A stretch of DNA of 5,815 bases. Source: Hyphomicrobiales bacterium (GTDB taxonomy: Bacteria > Pseudomonadota > Alphaproteobacteria > Rhizobiales > Xanthobacteraceae). The position numbers were made by a program, and so were the translations under genes. The DNA is taken from positions 29,944-35,758 of the forward strand of contig PKXB01000223.1 in the NCBI GenBank assembly GCA_003133345.1, in the 5' to 3' direction. The notes beneath the pieces are model-generated. The model worked only from the letters and a program-made list of their open reading frames with translations, did not search any database and had not been told where the DNA came from. This document shows positions 1-3,983 of this stretch, piece after piece. Every line of letters starts with the position of its first letter. Within the stretch, counting starts at the first letter, position 1.

Positions 1-564
1 CAGTTCGTCGACCGCACCTACAAGCGCGAGAGCTCGTTTTTCGGCAGGGGGCTGGTGGCGCATGTGTCGATGGCGCATCCGGTGTCGCCGCGGCTGCGCG
101 CGCGGCTCGGCGAGGCCGCTTTGTTGGAAGGCATCGAGCCGCACTTCGGCGGCACCTATGTGTGCATGGAAGGCCCGCAGTTCTCCACGCTGGCGGAGAG
201 TCTGACTTACAAGCAACTCGGCTATTCGGTGATCGGCATGACCAACATGCCGGAGGCCAAGCTCGCGCGCGAGGCGGAGATTTGTTACGCCACGGTCGCC
301 ATGGTGACCGACTTCGACTGCTGGCATCCCGACCACGATGCCGTCACCATGCCAGACATCATCAAGGTGCTGATGGAGAATGCCGATCGCGCGCAGCGTC
401 TGGTGGCGCGGCTGGCGCGCGATTTTTCCCGTGAGCACGAGCCGTGTCCCATTGGCTCGGACCGCGCGCTCGACACCGCGCTGATCACCGCCCCCGAGGC
501 GCGCGATCCCGTGCTGATCAAAAAGCTCGACGCGGTCGCGGGCCGGGTGCTGGGAAAAATATGA
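1..564 (+). CDS. mtnP: S-methyl-5'-thioadenosine phosphorylase, C-terminal part (5' end outside window)
   Basis: The enzyme splits 5'-methylthioadenosine with phosphate into adenine and 5-methylthioribose-1-phosphate, the first step of methionine salvage from polyamine by-products; it is cytosolic. The frame is open from base 1 and gives 187 residues; the family is usually about 290, so roughly the first 100 residues, including the N-terminal phosphate-binding part, lie off the window. Visible family blocks are FVDRTYKR near the left edge, VAHVSMAHP (residues 20-28), GTYVCMEGPQFS (about 51-62), IGMTNMPEAKLAREAEICYA and TDFDCW. The two aspartates of TDFD (104 and 106) correspond to the pair that selects adenine over guanine or hypoxanthine in the human enzyme, which favours MTA phosphorylase over a general purine nucleoside phosphorylase. 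The stop codon at 562-564 overlaps the start of the next gene. The adenine produced is the substrate of the Apt encoded downstream. Identification is firm. Confidence 0.95.
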   Translation, partial: QFVDRTYKRESSFFGRGLVAHVSMAHPVSPRLRARLGEAALLEGIEPHFGGTYVCMEGPQFSTLAESLTYKQLGYSVIGMTNMPEAKLAREAEICYATVAMVTDFDCWHPDHDAVTMPDIIKVLMENADRAQRLVARLARDFSREHEPCPIGSDRALDTALITAPEARDPVLIKKLDAVAGRVLGKI

Positions 565-1010
565 CACCAGAAGAATATACGGGCGAAATCATACTGCCGA
601 CGCTTCGTGATTATTTTGGAGAACCACGCAGCCGACGAAAAGCGATGCTCGCGAGCATGACGCTAATTCATCTGCATGACGCACTCAAAATGAACGGCAA
701 AAGACCATCATCCGAAACGACAACAGAATTCTTTGAAAGCCTTCAGTCAGCATGTCCCGAATGTTGGGCTATTTATCTCGTCGCAATTTCGGCTAAACAT
801 ATGGAACATGGCAAATCTGGTTTCACAATCGACAAAATTGTTGAAAGGCCACCGGCATTTTATGGGGTAGCTGTTTGGGGCTTAAGCAGATGGGATGATA
901 CAACTGGCGGCGTTGAAGCAATGGATTTGAATATGAGCATAGATGCTTCACTGCGAGTGGCGTTTGAATTCTTGGCGGGGAAATTCTTAGCCGGTACTTT
1001 TGCGATTTGA
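561..1010 (+). CDS. Hypothetical protein, 149 aa, AT-rich insert between mtnP and apt
   Basis: I do not recognise a named family. The ATG at 561 overlaps the mtnP stop as ATGA, implying translational coupling; upstream there is only a weak purine stretch (GGGAAAAA). The frame is open further upstream to 444, but that part lies inside mtnP and has its codon bias, so 561 is the sensible start. By count the gene is 45.8% GC (206 of 450), while mtnP lines I counted are 68-77%. Codons such as AAA, GAA, TTT and AAT are common. The product looks soluble, with no signal peptide and no clear membrane span. An N-terminal helical stretch (about 25-45, RSRRKAMLASMTLIHLHDAL) vaguely resembles small uncharacterised alphaproteobacterial proteins with an RRA..A....H..D. 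pattern. The C-terminal half has a tryptophan-containing segment (VWGLSRWDD). Base composition and position suggest horizontal gain into a purine-salvage operon. Coding status is well supported; function is unknown. Confidence 0.8.
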   Translation: MTPEEYTGEIILPTLRDYFGEPRSRRKAMLASMTLIHLHDALKMNGKRPSSETTTEFFESLQSACPECWAIYLVAISAKHMEHGKSGFTIDKIVERPPAFYGVAVWGLSRWDDTTGGVEAMDLNMSIDASLRVAFEFLAGKFLAGTFAI

Positions 1011-1031
1011 TCTCAAAGGTGAGCGAACGCC

Positions 1032-1574
1032 ATGACCTCTCCCGACTTCGACCTGCGCGCTTCGATCCGCTCGATCCCGGACTATCCCAAGCCGGGCATC
1101 ATGTTCCGCGACATCACCACGCTGCTCGGCGACGCGCGTGCGTTCCGCCGCGCGGTGGACGAATTGGTGCAGCCCTGGGCCGGCATGAAGATCGACAAGG
1201 TCGCCGGCATCGAGGCGCGCGGCTTTATTCTGGGCGGCGCGGTGGCGCACCAGGTGTCGGCCGGTTTCGTGCCGATCCGCAAGAAGGGCAAGCTGCCGCA
1301 TAAAAGGGTGAGCGTCGCCTATGCGTTGGAATACGGCGAGGACATGATTGAGATGCACGCCGACGCGCTGGTCGCGGGCGAGCGCGTGGTGCTGGTGGAC
1401 GATCTGATCGCCACCGGCGGCACGGCGGAAGCGGCGGTCAAGCTGCTGCGCCAGCTCGGCGCCAACGTGCTGGCCGCCTGCTTCGTCATCGATTTGCCGG
1501 AACTCGGCGGTGCCGACAAGCTGCGCAAGATGGACGTGCCGGTCAGGACGCTGATCTCGTTCGAGGGGCATTAG
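1032..1574 (+). CDS. apt: Adenine phosphoribosyltransferase
   Basis: The enzyme condenses adenine with 5-phosphoribosyl-1-pyrophosphate (PRPP) to give AMP and pyrophosphate in cytosolic purine salvage. The 180-residue product has the usual length. Family blocks are PGIMFRDIT (21-29), EARGFILG (61-68), the flexible-loop region RKKGKLP (83-89), a Y-x-L-E-Y-G segment (97-102) and the PRPP-binding motif [14 protein letters not shown] (119-132) with the paired aspartates 123/124. The ATG at 1032 is preceded by AAGGTGAG at 1016-1023, 8 nt away, a good ribosome binding site. That site lies just after the stop of the AT-rich gene (21-nt gap), so apt can be translated independently of it. Together with mtnP it forms a pathway pair: MtnP makes the adenine that Apt uses. 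The stop codon's last base is the first base of a palindromic repeat. Confidence 0.97.
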   Translation: MTSPDFDLRASIRSIPDYPKPGIMFRDITTLLGDARAFRRAVDELVQPWAGMKIDKVAGIEARGFILGGAVAHQVSAGFVPIRKKGKLPHKRVSVAYALEYGEDMIEMHADALVAGERVVLVDDLIATGGTAEAAVKLLRQLGANVLAACFVIDLPELGGADKLRKMDVPVRTLISFEGH

Positions 1575-1621
1575 CGCGTGATCCCGAAAAGTGGGAACCG
1601 GTTTTCGGACAAGATCCGCGC
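1574..1621. repeat. Palindromic intergenic repeat between convergent apt and htpX
   Basis: Nested inverted arms are visible: outer GCGCG-T-GATC (1574-1583) against GATC-CGCGC (1613-1621), with one bulged T; inner CCGAAAA (1584-1590) against TTTTCGG (1602-1608), with a self-complementary AACCGGTT between (1596-1603). The core CCGAAAAGTGGGAACCGG followed by TTTTCGG matches, from memory, a dispersed intergenic repeat common in Bradyrhizobium, Rhizobium and Mesorhizobium genomes. It overlaps the apt stop codon and ends 9 nt before the htpX stop on the other strand. It could fold in either transcript and may serve as a bidirectional 3'-end structure, although neither side has a strong U tract. Confidence 0.75.
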
Positions 1622-1630
1622 AGCTAAAAT

Positions 1631-2779
1631 TTACCGCGGCGGATCCCACGGACCGCTTGGGCCGGGCGCCTTGGGGCCCGCTTCCGGCGCCCACGGGCCA
1701 GACGGCGCGGCGCCTTGCTGCGGGGTGTCGCCAGCCCATGGGCCGCCCGGAGGCGGCTCCGATGCGGCGGAGGCCTCCTCGGGCGCCGCAATCGCCAGCG
1801 GGCCGGGATCATGGCCGCCGGCGAATTTCACCAGGGCCTCGACCCGCTTATCGACCGCCGGATGGGTGTCGAAAATATTGGAAAATCCCTCGCGCGGATT
1901 GTCGATGCACATTTCCATCACGGCGGAATTGGCGCCGGGGATTTCGCCGCGCCCCTCTATCTTGCGCAGCGCCGAGATCATGGCGTCGGGGTTTTTGGTC
2001 AACTCGACCGAGCCGGAATCGGCGAGATATTCGCGCTGGCGCGACAGCGCGAAGCGGATGATGATCGACAGAATCCAGACCAGCGCGATGATCGCCAAAG
2101 CGATCACGATCGCGATGCCGGCGCCACCCTTTTTGTCGCCGCCACTCGAGCGCCGGCCACCGCCCCAGAACACGTTCTGGAAGAAGACGCGGAACACCAG
2201 TTCGCCGAAGAACGAAATCACGCCGGCGATCACTACCGCGATCACCAGCATGCGCACGTCGCCATTGCGGATGTGGGTGAGTTCGTGGCCGAGCACGGAT
2301 TCGATTTCTCGATCGTTGAGCGCGTTGATCAGCCCGCGCGTCACCGTGATGGAATATTGCTTGTCATTGAGGCCGGTGGCGAAGGCATTGAGCGCGTCGT
2401 CGTCGGCGACGCGCAGCTTCGGCATGGTGATGCCGCGCGAGATGCAGAGGTTCTCCAGCAGATTGTAGAGCCGCGGCTCTTCCGTCCGGCTGACTTCATG
2501 CGCGCCGGTGATCGCGTCGATCATCCGCTGGTGGAATTTGTAGGCGATCGCGATCCAAATCACGGTGCCGACGGTGACAAACGGCAGCGCCTTGATGAAA
2601 TCGAATTCGGCCGCGCGGATCAGGTAATCGAGCGGCTGGTTGTCGTATGCGGTGAGCGACTCGGCCAAGAGCGCGCCGGCGAACACCATCACATAGACCA
2701 GGAAGAACAGGCCGATCAGCAGCGCGACCGAGCGGCGCTTGTTCGACTGGATATGGGTGTAGAGACCGTAGGCGGCCAT
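1631..2779 (-). CDS. htpX: M48-family membrane zinc metalloprotease, HtpX-like, with Pro-rich repeat tail
   Basis: This is an inner-membrane zinc endopeptidase expected to act on damaged or misfolded membrane proteins. The zinc site HELTH is at residues 165-169, and the third ligand is probably E250 in SRQREYLAD; D254 is also conserved in the family. Four hydrophobic segments fit HtpX topology: about 17-39, 61-81, 176-200 and 220-243. The segment THPAVDKRVEAL (305-316) is typical near the end of M48 domains. The 382 residues exceed E. coli HtpX (293), partly through a proline/glycine/alanine-rich tail after about 328 with GPW at 346, 361 and 376. A Gly/Lys/Ser-rich linker lies at 206-219. The ATG has AAGGA 6 nt upstream (2786-2790). 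The gene follows lemA by 37 nt on the same strand, so the two are likely co-transcribed. Symbol by similarity; a related M48 paralogue name is possible. Confidence 0.9.
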   Translation of the reverse strand: MAAYGLYTHIQSNKRRSVALLIGLFFLVYVMVFAGALLAESLTAYDNQPLDYLIRAAEFDFIKALPFVTVGTVIWIAIAYKFHQRMIDAITGAHEVSRTEEPRLYNLLENLCISRGITMPKLRVADDDALNAFATGLNDKQYSITVTRGLINALNDREIESVLGHELTHIRNGDVRMLVIAVVIAGVISFFGELVFRVFFQNVFWGGGRRSSGGDKKGGAGIAIVIALAIIALVWILSIIIRFALSRQREYLADSGSVELTKNPDAMISALRKIEGRGEIPGANSAVMEMCIDNPREGFSNIFDTHPAVDKRVEALVKFAGGHDPGPLAIAAPEEASAASEPPPGGPWAGDTPQQGAAPSGPWAPEAGPKAPGPSGPWDPPR

Positions 2780-2816
2780 GCTCCGTCCTTCGGCAAGGGA
2801 CGCGGCGACCCGCGTC

Positions 2817-3380
2817 CTAGAACTTCACGCTCGGCGCCTGCTCAAGTTGCGCGCGGTCCTCGCCGACGTCGAAGAACTGGCGTTGGCCGAAGCCGAACAT
2901 GCCGGCGAACAGCGCGGCCGGGAACTGCTGGATGCCGGTGTTATATTCCTGCACCGCGTTGTTGTAGAAGCGGCGCGAGGCGGCGAGCTTGTTCTCGATG
3001 TCGGAGAGGTCCGACTGCAGCTGCTGGAAATTCGCGTTGGCCTTCAGGTTCGGATAGTTCTCCGACAGCGCGAACAATTGCCGCAATGCGCCGGAGAGCA
3101 TGTTTTCCGCCGCCACCTTCTGCTCCACGCCGGGCGCGGCGATGGCTGTGTTGCGGGCCGCAATCACGGCCTCCAAGGTTCCGCGCTCGTGGGCGGCATA
3201 GCCCTTCACCGTCTCCACCAGATTGGGGATCAGGTCGTGGCGCTGCTTGAGTTGCACGTCGATGTCGGCGAAGGCCTCGTTGGTCCTCTGCCGCATGGCG
3301 ACCAGGCCGTTGTAGATGCTGATCGCCCAGATCACGATCACGACAATGACGCCGAGAACGACCCAGCCGGTGGTGGACAT
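2817..3380 (-). CDS. lemA: LemA family membrane-anchored protein
   Basis: LemA proteins are single-span membrane proteins with a long helical-bundle domain. Their biochemical role is not settled, and they are very often encoded beside HtpX/M48 proteases or TPM-domain proteins. The product has 187 residues, the usual length. Residues 6-22 form one hydrophobic span followed by YNGLV (23-27). The family core DVQLKQRHDLIPNLVETVKG is at 41-60 and continues with YAAHERGTLEAVIAARN. YPNLKAN (109-115) and RRFYNNAVQEYN (136-147) are also characteristic. There is no lipobox, so the N-terminus reads as an uncleaved anchor. The start has AGGAG at 3388-3392, 7 nt upstream. It is the first gene of a lemA-htpX unit; I see no convincing sigma-70 promoter in front of it. 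Family assignment is firm, role is not. Confidence 0.95.
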   Translation of the reverse strand: MSTTGWVVLGVIVVIVIWAISIYNGLVAMRQRTNEAFADIDVQLKQRHDLIPNLVETVKGYAAHERGTLEAVIAARNTAIAAPGVEQKVAAENMLSGALRQLFALSENYPNLKANANFQQLQSDLSDIENKLAASRRFYNNAVQEYNTGIQQFPAALFAGMFGFGQRQFFDVGEDRAQLEQAPSVKF

Positions 3381-3517
3381 GGAACGGCTCCTGAAAGGGA
3401 AACGTTGGAACGGAACTAGCCTAGCCTAGATGGGATGCAGCAAGCCAACGGCAACCGGGTAGGGGGCGGCCGGTACGGCGTCCCGCCCGCGAGATGCCCC
3501 ATAACCTATTGATATTG
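3381..3517 (-). promoter_or_regulatory. Leader/promoter region of lemA-htpX, no clear promoter
   Basis: This 137-bp stretch lies between the putative sRNA terminator and lemA and must hold any promoter private to lemA-htpX. On the minus strand TTGCCG and TTGGCT could be -35 elements, but no good -10 lies at 16-18 nt. No EcfG-type (GGAAC-N16/17-CGTT) or heat-shock element was found in the lemA direction. The only clear local element besides the lemA ribosome binding site is the short CTAG repeat. Confidence 0.4.
3416..3429. repeat. Short tandem repeat CTAGC-CTAGC-CTAG
   Basis: A 5-bp unit is repeated almost three times in the lemA leader. CTAG is rare in many bacterial genomes, so three in 14 bp is noticeable. 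It overlaps where a -10 element or the 5' UTR of lemA would lie. It could be slippage-prone or a protein site; no function can be assigned. Confidence 0.5.
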
Positions 3518-3551
3518 AAAAAAAAGGCCCCGAGCCGAAGCTCGAGGCCTT
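3518..3551 (-). terminator. Strong Rho-independent terminator, minus strand
   Basis: On the minus strand 3551-3540 pairs with 3535-3524 in 12 consecutive pairs around a C(UUCG)G tetraloop, a very stable cap, and the T run continues to 3518 (8 T in all, 6 beyond the stem). The pair 3545/3530 is G.U on the minus strand but C/A on the plus strand, and the plus strand lacks a T tract (TTATCG), so the direction is clear. It most directly ends the putative sRNA. It is also the first intrinsic terminator I can see downstream of smc on that strand, about 430 nt past the smc stop. Confidence 0.9.
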
Positions 3552-3605
3552 ATCGCCAGACGGCTATTCGGGGGGTAAGGGGGGAGCCGCCCGACTGAAA
3601 CACAC
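3518..3605 (-). ncRNA. Putative stress-induced small RNA with C-rich loop (GsrN-like layout)
   Basis: Seen in the sequence: after an EcfG-type promoter the minus strand reads a short G/U-rich 5' end, then an 11-bp stem (3595-3585 with 3565-3555) enclosing a 19-nt loop of two C6 runs split by UUA, a 3-nt spacer, and the UUCG-capped terminator. The stem has three G.U pairs (3590/3560, 3592/3558, 3594/3556) that would be mismatches on the plus strand, which supports transcription of the minus strand. No open frame with a ribosome binding site fits in it. Known: alphaproteobacterial sRNAs with C-rich loops, such as GsrN of Caulobacter (made under the EcfG-type sigma factor SigT), pair with G-rich regions of mRNA leaders. 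Inference: this is a post-transcriptional regulator of the general stress response, about 88 nt long. The 5' end is estimated from the promoter position and may be off by a few bases. Homology to GsrN is not established. Confidence 0.7.
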
Positions 3606-3611
3606 CCCAAT

Positions 3612-3636
3612 AACGCGGCCACCCGGGATTGGTTCC
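3612..3636 (-). promoter_or_regulatory. EcfG-type general stress sigma promoter for the sRNA
   Basis: On the minus strand GGAAC (3636-3632) is followed after exactly 16 nt by CGTT (3615-3612). This matches the known EcfG/SigT consensus GGAAC-N16/17-CGTT of alphaproteobacteria in every base. The predicted start, 6-8 nt on, falls on G residues at 3605-3606, just upstream of the sRNA hairpins. I checked GGAAC occurrences near the other genes and found no second properly spaced pair. Confidence 0.7.
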
Positions 3637-3661
3637 GGGGTTCGCAGCGATCACCGAGACT

Positions 3662-3670
3662 TTATCCACA
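3662..3670 (+). promoter_or_regulatory. Perfect DnaA-box 9-mer
   Basis: TTATCCACA is the strict DnaA-box consensus. It lies between the divergently transcribed sRNA and the small Cys-motif gene, 26 bp upstream of the sRNA -35 element. Only one box is seen and there is no AT-rich unwinding region, so this is not an origin. It could be a DnaA regulatory site or chance. Confidence 0.4.
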
Positions 3671-3760
3671 GGGGGCAGACGGTCTTAAGGCGGTCACGAT
3701 CCCAAGGTTCCCTGCGCCCAAGAGTTCCATTGAGTATCGCGTTGGGATGCAAATCCATTC

Positions 3761-3766
3761 GGAGGG
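3761..3766 (+). promoter_or_regulatory. Ribosome binding site deciding the start of the small Cys-motif gene
   Basis: GGAGGG sits 7 nt before the ATG at 3774. The in-frame ATG at 3747, nine codons earlier, has no comparable site, and the GGAGGG would then lie inside the coding region. The later ATGs at 3783 and 3786 are also less well placed. Confidence 0.75.
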
Positions 3767-3773
3767 CCCGGCC

Positions 3774-3983
3774 ATGAGCTCCATGATGATTAGGTGCCCC
3801 ATTACCGGCGAGCCGGTGTCGACCGCGATTGAGGTCGAGCCGACTGTGTTCCGCAAATTGCCCAAGGTCAGCGCCCGCATACTCTGCCCGGCCTGCGGGC
3901 AGGAGCACGTCTGGGCCACAAGTTCCGCTTGGCTTGCCGACGAGCCGAACAACGGGCGGCGCCGGACCGGGACTGCGGGTTAG
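3774..3983 (+). CDS. Small conserved Cys-motif protein, 69 aa, possible metal binder
   Basis: The product begins MSSMMIRCPITG and contains CPACGQEHVW followed by SAWLAD. I recall short uncharacterised proteins of this kind (RCPxTG ... CPxCGxEHxW ... AWL) as frequent in Bradyrhizobium-type genomes, often in several copies. C8, C38, C41 and H45 could form a single zinc-ribbon-like site, but metal binding is inferred. There is no membrane span or signal peptide. The C-terminal end (NNGRRRTGTAG) is basic and low in complexity. Start chosen by the GGAGGG site; with the ATG at 3747 it would be 78 residues. Its stop TAG (3981-3983) overlaps the stop of convergent smc. It is divergent from the putative sRNA. 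Function unknown. Confidence 0.8.
   Translation: MSSMMIRCPITGEPVSTAIEVEPTVFRKLPKVSARILCPACGQEHVWATSSAWLADEPNNGRRRTGTAG

Noticed and set aside
444..560. Longer N-terminus for the AT-rich hypothetical gene
   Set aside because: This part lies out of frame inside mtnP and has mtnP base composition; the ATG at 561 marks the exact point where composition changes.
987..1739. 250-codon minus-strand open frame opposite apt
   Set aside because: It spans apt, the repeat and part of htpX, is rich in His/Arg/Asp, and has no family resemblance.
1578..2468. 296-codon plus-strand open frame starting in the palindromic repeat
   Set aside because: It is antisense to the catalytic part of htpX, with no ribosome binding site and no recognisable motif.
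1715..3250. 511-codon open frame on the plus strand
   Set aside because: It runs antisense to both htpX and lemA, whose family motifs are unmistakable; its product is Arg/His/Asp-rich with no domain, as expected from the opposite strand of GC-rich genes.
3662..3670. Replication origin
   Set aside because: Only one DnaA box is present, with no box cluster, AT-rich region or origin-linked genes such as dnaA, dnaN or hemE.
3886..3900. GCCCG-GCCTG-CGGGC inverted repeat as a terminator for smc
   Set aside because: There is no T tract on either side, and the bases are explained by the CPACG codons of the small gene.
3651..3952. Minus-strand open frames opposite the small Cys-motif gene
   Set aside because: They have no ribosome binding site or family signal, while the plus strand has a good site and a recognisable motif pattern.
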